Origin: Blastopirellula sediminis
Lineage (GTDB): Bacteria > Planctomycetota > Planctomycetia > Pirellulales > Pirellulaceae
Direction of reading: 5' to 3'
Assembly (NCBI RefSeq): GCF_020966755.1
Contig: NZ_JAJKFT010000004.1
Span: forward strand, 682,001 to 746,000
Length of the DNA: 64,000 nt
In this document: piece after piece, positions 29,169 to 41,900 of the stretch
Numbering within the stretch: position 1 is the first letter of the stretch
Layout of the letters: each line of letters begins with the position of its first letter
The notes under the pieces: generated by a model
Database searches by the model: none
The model's input: only the letters and a program-made list of their open reading frames with translations
Told to the model about the DNA's origin: nothing
Made by a program: the position numbers and the translations under genes

Positions 29169-30602
29169 ATGTTATTCATCGATGGCAAATGGAGACTCGG
29201 AGAGGGAGAGCCGTTCACGTCGACCAATCCGGCGAACGACCAAACGGTCTGGCGCGGCGCCGCAGCGAGTGCGGCGGATGTCGGCGAAGCGTTTGCCGCC
29301 GCCAAGAGTGCGCTCTCCGCGTGGAGCGTGAAGTCGGTCGAAGAACGCTCTCATGTGCTACGTGCCTTTGCCGAGGTTGTCCGGCTCAAACGCGACGAGT
29401 TGGCGGCGGCGATCTCCGCCGAAGTTGGCAAGCCGCGGTGGGACGCTGCGTCGGAAGTCGACGCGACGATCGGCAAGATCGACGTGACGATCGACGCCCA
29501 TTTGCGTCGTCGCGCCGTCGAGACGATTGACTTGAAGGGACGCTTAGGGCGAACTTGGTATCGCCCTCTCGGCGTGGTCGCCGTTTACGGCCCTTTCAAT
29601 TTTCCGGCGCATATCGCCAACGGTCAGATCGTGCCAGCGCTGTTGGCCGGCAACAGCGTTCTATTCAAGCCGAGCGAATTGACGCCGCACGTCGCGGAGT
29701 TGATGACGAAGTATTGGGGAGACGCCGGTTTGCCCCCGGGCGTTTTGAATCTGTTGCAAGGCGCGGCGCCGACTGGACGCTTAATCGCGGAACACCCTGA
29801 CCTACGCGGACTCTTCTTCACCGGCAGTTTGCCGACTGGATTGAAACTGCGCGAGACGCTGGTTCATCGCCCCGAAGTTTTGCTGGCGCTGGAACTTGGG
29901 GGCAACAATCCGCTGGTGGTGATGGAACCCGATCAGAGCCTTGCGTCGCTCGATCAAGTTATTCAATCGGCGTTCATCACCTCGGGACAGCGGTGCACCT
30001 GCGTGCGGCGACTGATCCTGGTTGGAGAATGCGAACGTTTTCTCGCAGCGCTGCGTGAACAGACGGCGCAGATCGTCGTCAATTCGGCCGATGCGAATCC
30101 GGAGCCGTTCATGGGGCCGCTGATTCACGCGGCGGCGGTCAATCGGATCTTGTCGGAACAGCGGCGACTTGTCGAAGGGGGAGCCGTCGCCGTGCTGCCG
30201 AGCAAACGCTTGGCCGAAGGAGCCGCGTTTCTCTCGCCAGGGCTGATTGATGTGACGTCGTGCAAATCGCGCTCGGACGAGGAGATGTTCGGTCCACTGT
30301 TGCAAGTAATCCGCGTTGACGATTTTGACGCGGCGATTGCCGAAGCGAACGATACTCGGTTTGGGCTCGTCGCCGGATTGCTGGGCGGGGATCGCGAAGA
30401 CTTTGAACGGTTCCGGCGGGAAGTGTCGGCCGGGTTGGTCAACTGGAACGTACCCACCACCGGTGCCAGCGGGCGACTTCCGTTTGGCGGGATTGGTTGG
30501 AGCGGCAACTATCGCCCGGCCGGTTATTTCGCGACAGATTTTTGCAGCGTTCCCGTTGCGGGACTCGCCCCGTCTGACGATCTGCCGAGGAGCGACGCGT
30601 GA
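29169..30602 (+). CDS. astD: Succinylglutamate-semialdehyde dehydrogenase
   Basis: A 477-residue NAD-dependent aldehyde dehydrogenase oxidising N-succinylglutamate semialdehyde to N-succinylglutamate. Seen: a proline- and Asn-containing GPFNFPAHIANGQIVPALLAGNSVLFKP cofactor region in two stretches, LELGGNNPLVV with the general-base Glu, and SGQRCTCVRRL with the catalytic Cys near residue 278. These follow E. coli AstD closely. It starts 2 nt after astA and overlaps astB by 4 nt (GTGA), indicating tight coupling. Length is normal for the family. Confidence 0.95.
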   Translation: MLFIDGKWRLGEGEPFTSTNPANDQTVWRGAAASAADVGEAFAAAKSALSAWSVKSVEERSHVLRAFAEVVRLKRDELAAAISAEVGKPRWDAASEVDATIGKIDVTIDAHLRRRAVETIDLKGRLGRTWYRPLGVVAVYGPFNFPAHIANGQIVPALLAGNSVLFKPSELTPHVAELMTKYWGDAGLPPGVLNLLQGAAPTGRLIAEHPDLRGLFFTGSLPTGLKLRETLVHRPEVLLALELGGNNPLVVMEPDQSLASLDQVIQSAFITSGQRCTCVRRLILVGECERFLAALREQTAQIVVNSADANPEPFMGPLIHAAAVNRILSEQRRLVEGGAVAVLPSKRLAEGAAFLSPGLIDVTSCKSRSDEEMFGPLLQVIRVDDFDAAIAEANDTRFGLVAGLLGGDREDFERFRREVSAGLVNWNVPTTGASGRLPFGGIGWSGNYRPAGYFATDFCSVPVAGLAPSDDLPRSDA

Positions 30603-31921
30603 CGGTCGCCGGGGAAGTCAACTTCGACGGTCTCCTGGGGCCGACGCATCACTTTGGCGGGCTCTCGGCTGGCAACATCGCTTCCCTTTCGCACCGCCAT
30701 CAAACTTCGTCCCCGCGTCGTGCGGCGCTCGAAGGATTGGAGAAGATGCGGCGCGTGGCTGAACTGGGAGTCACGCAAGCGATCTTTCCGCCCCAGCGTC
30801 GTCCTCATTGGGAGGTCTTGCGTGAACAAGGATTCTCGGGCGACCGCCGCGCATTGATCGAAGCCGTGGCGGAGCAGCGCCCAGAATTATTGAGCGTTGC
30901 TTACAGTGCATCGGCGATGTGGGCCGCCAACGCGGCGACCGTTTCGCCCAGCGCGGATACGGCCGACGGACGAGTCCACCTGACGCCGGCCAATTTGCGC
31001 ACGATGCCGCATCGGCGGATCGAAGCGGCGCAGACGACCCAGTTGTTGCGTGAGATCTTCGCCGACGAGCGACTTTTTGTCGTGCATGATCCGTTGCCTG
31101 ACCAGGCGAAATTCAGCGACGAAGGAGCCGCGAATCATACGCGACTCTGCAACAGTCACTCGCAGCAGGGAGTCGAATTTTTCGTCTATGGTCGCGGCGG
31201 CGAAACGGAGGAATCGGACGGACGTTTCCCTGCCCGCCAGACGCGGATGGCTGCGGAATGGATCACCCAGCAGCATCAACTTTGGCCCGAGCGGACCGTG
31301 CTGGCTCAGCAAAGTCGCAGGGCGATCGACGCCGGCGTCTTTCACAACGACGTGATCGCCGTTGGGAACGAGTCAGTTCACCTGGTGCACGAATATGCGT
31401 TCGCAGATCAAATCGTCACGCTGAAGGAGTTGGAGCAAAAGTTCGACGGCGAGCTGACGACGCTGGTCATTTCCGATCAAGAGTTGCCGCTTGAGGAAGC
31501 GGTTCGCACTTATTTTTTCAACAGCCAACTCCTGACGATACCGGACGGGACGATGACGCTCGTTTGCCCGGCCGAGTGCGAACGCTCCGACGCAGCGCGG
31601 AAAGTGATTGACCGTCTGCTACGGGACGCGAATCCGATTCAGCGGTGCGAGTTTGTCGATGTGCGCGAAAGCATGCACAACGGCGGCGGGCCAGCTTGTT
31701 TGCGACTGCGGGTGGTGCTGACGCCGGAAGAGTTGGCGGCGATTCCCCCGGTGATTCTCTGGACGCCGGAGTTGCATGAGCGGCTCCGCAACTGGATCGA
31801 GAGTTACTATCGGGACGAACTCTCCATCGCCGATCTGGCGGATCCAATCCTGGCGGACGAAGCGGAGCGGGCGCTCGACGAACTGGGGCGCCTGCTCGGG
31901 AACGAACGGCTGGTCGCTTAG
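30599..31921 (+). CDS. astB: N-succinylarginine dihydrolase
   Basis: A 440-residue amidinotransferase-superfamily enzyme hydrolysing N2-succinylarginine to succinylornithine, two NH3 and CO2. Active-site blocks are all present: DEGAANH near residue 175, VFHNDV near 248, and GGPACLRLRV with the catalytic Cys367. The N-terminus VNFDGLLGPTHHFGGLSAGN matches AstB. The start is GTG at 30599, overlapping the astD stop. Its TAG stop overlaps, on the opposite strand, the TAA of the HglS-like gene. Confidence 0.96.
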   Translation: MTVAGEVNFDGLLGPTHHFGGLSAGNIASLSHRHQTSSPRRAALEGLEKMRRVAELGVTQAIFPPQRRPHWEVLREQGFSGDRRALIEAVAEQRPELLSVAYSASAMWAANAATVSPSADTADGRVHLTPANLRTMPHRRIEAAQTTQLLREIFADERLFVVHDPLPDQAKFSDEGAANHTRLCNSHSQQGVEFFVYGRGGETEESDGRFPARQTRMAAEWITQQHQLWPERTVLAQQSRRAIDAGVFHNDVIAVGNESVHLVHEYAFADQIVTLKELEQKFDGELTTLVISDQELPLEEAVRTYFFNSQLLTIPDGTMTLVCPAECERSDAARKVIDRLLRDANPIQRCEFVDVRESMHNGGGPACLRLRVVLTPEELAAIPPVILWTPELHERLRNWIESYYRDELSIADLADPILADEAERALDELGRLLGNERLVA

Positions 31922-32724
31922 CTGCGGCTGTCGGTGCTCTGAAAAATCTTGTCGGCGCTCTTGGCGACGAAGCCGGAGAAGAGCTCGCCGTTTGGCAGCG
32001 GGTAACGACGCGCGAATTCAAAGTAGCAACCGGGGACCGCATGAACGCCGTCGGTGAACTCGACATTGACCGTGGACGCCAGGGTCGACGATTGTTCGAG
32101 GAAGACTTCCGGCGAACCTTTGACGGCGCCCCCTTCGGCGTTCAGCTCAAAGCCTTTTTCCACCAGCAGCGAATTCAACTCTTGGAGCGACGCGACTGAC
32201 TTTAACGCGTTGACGAAGACGGTGAAGTGATTCGCGCAAAAGCCGTGAGCGGCCATCCAAGCGGCGTACTCGCTGACGTCGCGGAGCAGCTTCCAATCTT
32301 CGTACGACGAACGCCAAGGTCGAGCGGCGATGCAGAGAGGATGATCGTCGTTGATCGCGTGGGTATCAACTTGATCGATCAGCCGCTCTACCGTTTTTCG
32401 CACCGGGGCGTCGAACTTCTCCAAAAGCAGCTCGCTGATAAAGATCTTCGGCATCTCCGGATCGGGATGCTCAAAGTGCTGCGCATAGAGCTTCTTCTCT
32501 TCGAATTGGTATTCGTCCCCGACGACGTATCCGCCGGCCACGAACGGCTTGGCGAGAACCGAGACGCCGATTCGCGGATCGTTGAACGTGCGAAACGCGA
32601 TATGGTCGTTTTGCAGGCGATCGCCGCGCTCGGCGAGCAGATCGACGATCTGCCCCGCTTGCGGATTCATGTCGCGAAACTTTAACCACAGAATATCGAT
32701 CAGTTCGAGGACGGGAATCGACAT
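31918..32724 (-). CDS. hglS: 2-oxoadipate dioxygenase/decarboxylase (DUF1338)
   Basis: A 268-residue iron enzyme converting 2-oxoadipate to 2-hydroxyglutarate, the HglS step of lysine degradation. The metal and substrate residues known for Pseudomonas HglS are in place: DHIAFRTF (His41, Arg45), ANHFTVF (His166) and FEFARR (Glu236). The ATG at 32724 has GGAGA closely upstream; the frame extends to 32820, but that part is not conserved-looking. It is convergent with the AST operon and lies downstream of the regulator gene on the same strand, 96 nt away. No other lysine-pathway gene is in the window, so its substrate source is open. Confidence 0.9.
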   Translation of the reverse strand: MSIPVLELIDILWLKFRDMNPQAGQIVDLLAERGDRLQNDHIAFRTFNDPRIGVSVLAKPFVAGGYVVGDEYQFEEKKLYAQHFEHPDPEMPKIFISELLLEKFDAPVRKTVERLIDQVDTHAINDDHPLCIAARPWRSSYEDWKLLRDVSEYAAWMAAHGFCANHFTVFVNALKSVASLQELNSLLVEKGFELNAEGGAVKGSPEVFLEQSSTLASTVNVEFTDGVHAVPGCYFEFARRYPLPNGELFSGFVAKSADKIFQSTDSRS

Positions 32725-32820
32725 GCGAATTCTCCGCGGTTCCAGGGTGGGACGTGTAAGGACGTGCTGATCCCAAATTGTACGGCGCAGATGGCGCCGC
32801 GGCGAATTGCTAGCGCGCAA

Positions 32821-33969
32821 TTAACCTTTGCGGTAGTCGGCTGGGGTGACGCCGGTATGTTCGCGAAAGGCGCGAATGAAGCCGCTGGTGCTGTCAAAAC
32901 CGCTCCGGATGGCGACATCGACGATGCTAAGCGGAGTCGACGTAAGCAAATGCTGGGCATGACGCATGCGGGACAGCCGGATCTCGTGGGCGATCGAATG
33001 GCCGATCGCGTTCTTGAACCGCTTTTCAAGCGTTTTGCGACCGAGCTGCAAATGGTCAACCACGTCAGTCACCGTGATCGGCCGATGACAGCGATCACGT
33101 ATGAATTCGATCGCCGCAACGACGTCGGCGTCTTCCAGGGCGAGAAACTGCGACGAGCGGCGGACGATTAGCTGTCCCGGCGGGACGAGAATTGGTCCCG
33201 CCGGCAGCTCGGCGCCTTCGATCAACTGATCGACCAGCTGAGCGGCGAGATAGCCGATCCGCTCCGAGTTCTGAGCGACGCTCGAAAGTTGCGGCGTCGT
33301 CGTTTCGCAGATCAAACGGTAATCGTTGACCCCGATCACCGAAACGCTATGCGGTACCGAACGGCCGATCGCCTTACAGGCTTCGACAATCTCGTGGGCG
33401 AACTCATCATGGCACGATCCGACGCCACAAGGTTCCGGCAACTGTTCGATCGCGTGTTGCAGCGCTCCTTGGTGAACCTGGCGGTTGATGGTTTCGAGCG
33501 ACGTCTCCGACTCGAAAGCGATATCGATCGATGCGGCGTCGAAACCGCTTTCCGCCAATCGCTGGCGAAAGCCTTCTTGCCGCATTCGATTGTGATGCCA
33601 AGCGAAATGCCCGACGAAGGCGAAGTTACGGAGGCCGAGAGTTAGCAAATGCTCGGCCAGTCGCCGCCCGAGTTCGAAGTTGTCGGAATGGACGACCGGA
33701 ACGCCGGCTTCCGGCTCGGCATGGAGCGTGAGATTTACGAACGGCATTCCTAGGCTCTTCAGGAAGTCGATTCGCCCCTGACTTTCGGCGTAGGCGATGA
33801 TCCCTTCGGCGGCGACTTTATCGAGCAGCTCGATCGGAACGTACGGAATTGCGGCCCGCTTAGTAATCTGAATGCGCCCCGTTTCGGCCGCATATTGCAT
33901 GACGCCCCGGATCATCCGCACTTGATTGTCGGAACTCGGCACGACGGCGAGCGTAATCTTGTGCGGCAT
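32821..33969 (-). CDS. XylR-type AraC-family regulator of the sialic acid cluster
   Basis: A 382-residue regulator with a LacI-like sensor (residues about 1-275) and a C-terminal AraC double helix-turn-helix (about 280-382: GRKTLEKRFKNAIGHSIAHE, then DSTSGFIRAFREHTGVTPADY). The frame is open upstream to 34293; I chose ATG 33969 because MPHKITLAVV aligns with the start of the sensor fold in the two sister regulators. ATG 34104 is an alternative, and neither has a strong ribosome-binding site. It follows the epimerase gene of the sialic acid cluster on the same strand, so it probably senses an amino sugar and controls that cluster (inference). Confidence 0.88.
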   Translation of the reverse strand: MPHKITLAVVPSSDNQVRMIRGVMQYAAETGRIQITKRAAIPYVPIELLDKVAAEGIIAYAESQGRIDFLKSLGMPFVNLTLHAEPEAGVPVVHSDNFELGRRLAEHLLTLGLRNFAFVGHFAWHHNRMRQEGFRQRLAESGFDAASIDIAFESETSLETINRQVHQGALQHAIEQLPEPCGVGSCHDEFAHEIVEACKAIGRSVPHSVSVIGVNDYRLICETTTPQLSSVAQNSERIGYLAAQLVDQLIEGAELPAGPILVPPGQLIVRRSSQFLALEDADVVAAIEFIRDRCHRPITVTDVVDHLQLGRKTLEKRFKNAIGHSIAHEIRLSRMRHAQHLLTSTPLSIVDVAIRSGFDSTSGFIRAFREHTGVTPADYRKG

Positions 33970-34114
33970 ACCGGTGAGCGGAACGATTTTGGAAAACTGC
34001 CGCCGATCGCGCCACGGAGGTTCATCCCGCGAAGCGTCGTCATGCAGGCCAGAGTTGGCGCGCCAATCCACGAGAGGTGTTGACCTTGTCAAGTTAAGGG
34101 ACATCGGCTCAGCT

Positions 34115-34141
34115 GGCAAGTCGCTTACGTGGCGACTTGCC
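34115..34141 (-). promoter_or_regulatory. Hairpin at the stop codon of the epimerase gene
   Basis: A perfect 10-bp stem (34115-34124 with 34132-34141) with a 7-nt loop containing the epimerase stop codon (34125-34127). There is no following T run, so it is not a canonical terminator. It could stabilise the upstream mRNA or reduce read-through into the regulator gene. Confidence 0.5.
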
Positions 34142-35331
34142 CTAGCGCGGCCTGACGATCGGCGGCCGAGGCGCCTCTGTCGAGCAGTTTCCAGCAGATC
34201 AGCTGCATGCGGGGAAGGTGGAAGGGACCTTTCCAAAGATTGCCTTTGAGCGGAGTGCTGATTCGCCCATCGCGATGAAGGTAGCCGTACCACTCCCCAT
34301 GTTCCGGATCGGGGAAGTGGCGGTACGCCCAGTCATGAATCTGCTGGTGCATCGCGGCGTACTTCTCGTCGCCGGTCAATTGGTACGCCATCAGGGTGGC
34401 GATGATCGTTTCGTTTTGCGGCCACCAGAACTTCATGTCGTGCCAGTATTCCTGCACTGGCAAACCATAGAGATCGACGAAGTAGAGGAGCCCGCCGTAC
34501 TCTTCGTCCCACCCCCGTTTCCACATCCAATCGAGGATCCGGCAGCCGAGCTGCACCAGCGACGCGTCCCCCCGGTATTCTCCTTCCTGCATCACAAACC
34601 AGGCCGCTTCGATCGCATGTCCTGGATTGAGCGTTCGTCCATCGAAGTGATTGAGGACCTCCCCCTCCAGGCCAACGGTCTCCATCACGCACTCCAGCTT
34701 TTCCTTGACGTGATAGGTGCGGATGGCGTCGATGCTGCGGTCGATCCACTCGTTCGCCTCTTCCAGGCCGATCGACTCGCGCAGCTCTTGCGCCGTGTTG
34801 ATCGTGATCATCGGGAAGCCGATCCCGCGCGTCGGGCGGACGTCGGTGAATTTGGGGGTCACTCCTTGCGGATTCAGATTGTGCTGGATGAAGCGATGAA
34901 AGAGTGCGCGGGCCTTGGTTGCGTATTCGTCGCTGCCGGTCGCCTTGGCGTACTGGGCGAAGGCGATCGCCGCGAACGATTCGCTGAAGGCGTAGCGGCG
35001 TTTGCGGATCGGGGCGCCTTCGCGCGTGACGTGAAACCACATGCGACCGTCGGCGGAATCAAAGCAGTGTCGCTCGATAAACTGAATGGTTTGCTCCGCT
35101 TGCTGGAGCCATTCCTCGCGTCGCTCGACCTGGTTGTACAGCTTTCCCATGAGCCAGGCGAAACGCCCCTGTTGCCAGACTCCCTTGTCGGTGTCGAGAA
35201 GCGAACCGTCTCGATTGACCGCGGTCATGATCCCGCCGTACTGCCGGTCGACGGCATGCCGCAGCCAATACGGGACGACATTTTGCAGCAATCCGTCTCG
35301 ATAAAGTGAGAGCAATTCCGAGCGACGCGCA

Positions 35332-35339
<8 letters not shown>
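34125..35339 (-). CDS. AGE-family N-acylglucosamine 2-epimerase
   Basis: A 404-residue (alpha/alpha)6-barrel epimerase of the renin-binding-protein/AGE family. It would interconvert N-acetylmannosamine and N-acetylglucosamine without phosphorylation, directly after the lyase step. Supporting segments are [20 protein letters not shown] near the N-terminus, [20 protein letters not shown] near 180, [16 protein letters not shown] near 240, and [10 protein letters not shown] near 365. The start is ATG 35339, overlapping the upstream transporter gene by 8 nt. Cellobiose 2-epimerase is a sister family, but the genomic setting favours ManNAc. Confidence 0.9.
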
Positions 35340-37941
<2,602 letters not shown>

Positions 37942-38001
37942 GCTAGGTTGACTCCGGTGGGGTCGCGCCCAGATCAGGCGTTGGCCTGAAGGGGCAAGCG
38001 A

Positions 38002-38919
38002 CTATCGAGTGACGAACCCCTCGAAAAAGCCGACCTGACAGAGCAATTCACGCAGGCGAATCTTTTCGTCCGGCGTGAGTGCGCGTTGCGGTAGGCGACA
38101 GTCGCCGAAGTCATAGCCGAGCATTCCCAGAATCGCTTTCATCGCCGAATGGAACGGGAAGGTTCCGATGGCGTTGATCATTTCGATCGCTTGATTCTGC
38201 AAAGCGCGGGCTTCGTTCCAGTCGCCCGCCTCAAATGCTGCGATGATCTGGTGGTAGAGAGGGGCGGCGATATTATACGTGCTGCCGATTGCGCCCGTCG
38301 ACCCAGAAGCGAGCGCGCCGAGCAACATCTCGTCGCAGCCCCAAACGACGTCAAATCGCTCGTTTTGCAGCTTCAAGCATTGTTGGAATTCATGCAGTTT
38401 GGTGTCGGTATATTTCAGTCCGACCAGATTTGGAATCTGCTGGCCGCCCAGTTGCATGAACTGCGCGATGTCGATCGACGAGCCGGTCAGGACCGGAATG
38501 TGATAGTAGTAGAAGGGGAGATTCGGCGCTCCGCCGGCGATTTCCCGCATGCAGTCGACCAACAGTTGGGCCGATTGGACCTTGAAGTAGGAGGGGCACG
38601 TGGCCGAAACCGCATCGGCGCCAATCGCCTGCGCGTGGGCGGCCAATTGTTTCGCTTCCACGACGCTGTTGTGCCCGACCTGGATAATCACCGGCAAACG
38701 ACCATCGGCCGCTTGCACATAGCTTTCGGCAACCAGCCGACGTTCTGCGCTGGTGAGCGACATCCCTTCGCCGGTGCTGCCGCAGACGTAAAGTCCGCTG
38801 ACGCCGGCGGCAATCAAGTGCTCCACCATCTGCGGCGTTTGCTCTAAGCGAAGCTGGCCGACTGCGTCAAAAGGGGTATAGGTCGCGGCGATCAGGCCGG
38901 TCAATCGTTTGGCGTTCAA
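38002..38919 (-). CDS. nanA: N-acetylneuraminate lyase, DHDPS/NAL superfamily
   Basis: A 305-residue class I aldolase splitting Neu5Ac into N-acetylmannosamine and pyruvate. Seen: the carboxylate-binding GSTGE loop (residues 47-51), catalytic Tyr139 in YYYHIP, and Schiff-base Lys169 in GLKYTD. The YYYHIP and GLKYTDT segments look more like the vertebrate NPL/Pasteurella type than like dihydrodipicolinate synthase. The start is TTG 38919 with AGGAG at 9 nt spacing; no ATG fits. It sits 41 nt downstream of the sialidase fusion and 60 nt upstream of the transporter fusion. Confidence 0.92.
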   Translation of the reverse strand: MNAKRLTGLIAATYTPFDAVGQLRLEQTPQMVEHLIAAGVSGLYVCGSTGEGMSLTSAERRLVAESYVQAADGRLPVIIQVGHNSVVEAKQLAAHAQAIGADAVSATCPSYFKVQSAQLLVDCMREIAGGAPNLPFYYYHIPVLTGSSIDIAQFMQLGGQQIPNLVGLKYTDTKLHEFQQCLKLQNERFDVVWGCDEMLLGALASGSTGAIGSTYNIAAPLYHQIIAAFEAGDWNEARALQNQAIEMINAIGTFPFHSAMKAILGMLGYDFGDCRLPQRALTPDEKIRLRELLCQVGFFEGFVTR

Positions 38920-38960
38920 AGTGGGGTGCTCCTGAGGCGGCGTCTATATTCTGCGGCTGA

Positions 38961-41900
38961 CTAACGGGGCGGAAGTTGGAGATAGTTTTGATATTCCCAT
39001 GACTCGCCGACGGCGTATTTGCCGTTCTTGCGCTTCTGGACGACCCTGTCATGTTCTTCCGCGAGACGCTTTAGCGCAGCAGGGGAAAGAAGTGGATCGT
39101 CATGTTGCAGGCGGAACGTCTGCAATTGGGCCAGCAACTTTTGCCGAACCGGTTCATACTTCGGATCGTTGGCTAAGTTCGTGAATTCCCAAGGATCGGC
39201 TTTAAGGTCATACAATTCGACCTCCGGCGGCGAGCGCCACGTTTCGTAGGCCTGACGAACAGGCGGTTCGGCAGCAGCGATCTCCGCTTCGGTTGTTCCG
39301 TAGACGAAGAAACTGTTGGCGTGATTCGCATACGCATCAGCGACAGGATTCGTCCGGTCGGGCGTCAAATTCAAAATCAACTTGAACTGCCGATCGCGAA
39401 GCGTCCGCTGCGGAAAGAAACTGTCGGCGCTATAGGCGGTTCGTTCCGCGAACAAGAAGTCGCGCCACGCAATATTCTCATTGCGGGCCAATGGAAGCAA
39501 CGATTTCCCCGGAAGAGTTTCGCTCGGCGGCAATCCAGCGGCGTCCAAAATGGTTGGGAGAATGTCGACGGTCGAAATCAATTCGTCTCGCACTACTCCA
39601 GACGGTAAATGCCCGGGCCATTGGACGATCAGCGGAATTCGGAGTCCTCCCTCGTAGCAGGTCGCTTTGCCACGCGAAAACTGAGCGCCATGATCGCCGA
39701 AATAGATGATCATTGTATCTTCGGCCTTGCTCGACTTGTTGAGTTCGTCCAGCAACATGCCGATTCCAGCGTCAAGACGCATGATGCAGTTGTAGTAGTT
39801 GGCGACTCCCTCGCGGATACGAGTATTGTCGACGCCGATAAAGGGAAGCGTTTTCACGTCGTCGGCGCTAAGCGGTTGCTTTGGCAAGCCGTACTGCTGT
39901 CGCAAAAGGGGGAAATGAGCGTCGGGAAAGTTGACTGTCAGAAAGAAGGGCTGATCCGAGTCGTTGATGAACTTCGCCGCCGCCTCGACATACTGGGCGA
40001 CAGGGCGATCGCCAAAGCCGTTGCCGGTGATAGCCTTGTAATCGAAGGGGAACGCCGACTCTGGATTGACGTGTAATTTGCCGATGATGCCAGTACGATA
40101 GCCATTCTGGCGTAGCACGCTGGGGATATTGTCCCACGCTCGAAACATTGCGTAGCGGTGCGTCGCCAGACCGATCTGGCCATTCTGAAAGGGAAATAGC
40201 CCGGTCAAGTAGCTCGCTCGAGACGAAGAGCAAATAGGGTGGGTCACATAGGCGTTCTCGAACCGGCATCCGCGTGCAGCCAATCGATTAAGATTCGGCG
40301 TTTGCGCGTATGGATCGCCATAGCAACCAAGTTCCTGGCCGTTGTCCTCCGAGATGATTACCAAAATGTTCGGCCGCTTCTTTGCGGTGGTGCGCTCGTT
40401 GATTGTCGCTGCTGTGGTGAAGGGAGATGCCGGCAATCCAGCGCCATTGAAAAAGTTAACGCTTGGCTGCGGAAACGGCGACCAGGCGTAGCGCGCCATC
40501 TGCGGCGCCGGAACTTCTGGGCTGGTTAGAATGACCGATGCACCGATGATTTTCGCAATGGCGGAGTGGAAATTGCCGTCAGCGCCGGCGAGCTCAAAAT
40601 GTCGTAGCGGCTTCCCGTCGCTCGACACCAGGCCGCTGTTGACGTGGTCGAACGTGAGGCGGAATTGATTCCCTTTCGCCTCGCAGTTGCAAAAGAGGGG
40701 ACCGCAGTCGTCGGCCGCTTGCGGCTGTTGATAGACGTTCGCCAGCGCCCAATAGGCGAGCCGATCGCCAACGACCTGTTTGGCGTGCGGATGGACGTTG
40801 GTGCGTTCGCCGGTATCGATGGTGATCGCCATCCCGACGTTCTCCAGTTGATCGAGCATTCGCCGCTGACCATCACGAAACGCCGGCCACTCGGGACGCT
40901 CGATCGCAGGTAGTTGCACTTGCAGAAATGGAAGGTCGGCTCGCCCCCATTGCTTGCGCCAATCGGCGATCATCGCTGGCAACAGCGTATTGTGCTGCAC
41001 GACGCGCTCCGCCGTTTCGGCGTTCGATTCTCCCTGGTACCAGAGGACGCCCCGAATGGCCAGAGGAATGACCGGCGCGACCGCGGCATCCCAAAGGAAC
41101 CCGGGCTTGAACGGATGGTTGGGACCAAGATCGTCGCTGGGAACTTGTGCGCCGGCTTGAATGTTAGGAAGTAGATTCTCGACGCCGCGCATCTTACAGA
41201 AGTCGCCGAGGAGCGGATTGCGCAGCCAGTCTCCGGCGACCAGTCCTTGCAGCTCGGGCGTCGATTCCAGCAACTCGCGACGCATCCAGGCTTCGGTCGG
41301 CGAGCCTCCTTGGCCAACGTTGATCAGACCAATTGGCACGTTGAGCGTTTCCTCGAGCTTCCGGCCAAAGTACCAGCCGACGGCCGAAAACTCAGAAGCT
41401 GACTCAGGGGACGCCGTCTCCCACTGTCCGACGCAATAGTTTTCAGGCAGAAGGTGCGAGAGATGTTCGGCGTTGTTGACTCGTGGAACGCCGGGGGCGC
41501 CTCCTTGCAGATTGAGCAACCGAATCAAGGGACGGTTGGCGGCGGCGATTTCTTCCGCGCCATGGTTAGTTGAACGGAGCGGCCAGGCCATGTTCGACTG
41601 ACCGGCACAATACCAAACTTCGCCGATCAGAATGTCGCTAATGGTCACGCGCGAGCCTTCGCTCTCGACTTCCAGTTCAACCGGCGTACGGCTCGCTTCG
41701 CGAACAGGAAAGGTAACCTGCCAACGTCCTGTTCGACTGGCGACTGTCGATTGACGCTCGTCGCCCAGACGGACGTCAACGCTTGCTCCGACCGGAGCCG
41801 TTCCCCAGATCGGCAGCGGAAGATCGGCTTGCAGCACCATGTGATCGCCGAAAACTTGCGGCAGCGACAGTCCGACCGGTTTTTTGGCCGTTGGTTTCGG

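Noticed and set aside
38002-38919. Annotation as dihydrodipicolinate synthase (dapA)
   Set aside because: The YYYHIP and GLKYTDT motifs and the sialic acid gene neighbours fit N-acetylneuraminate lyase better.
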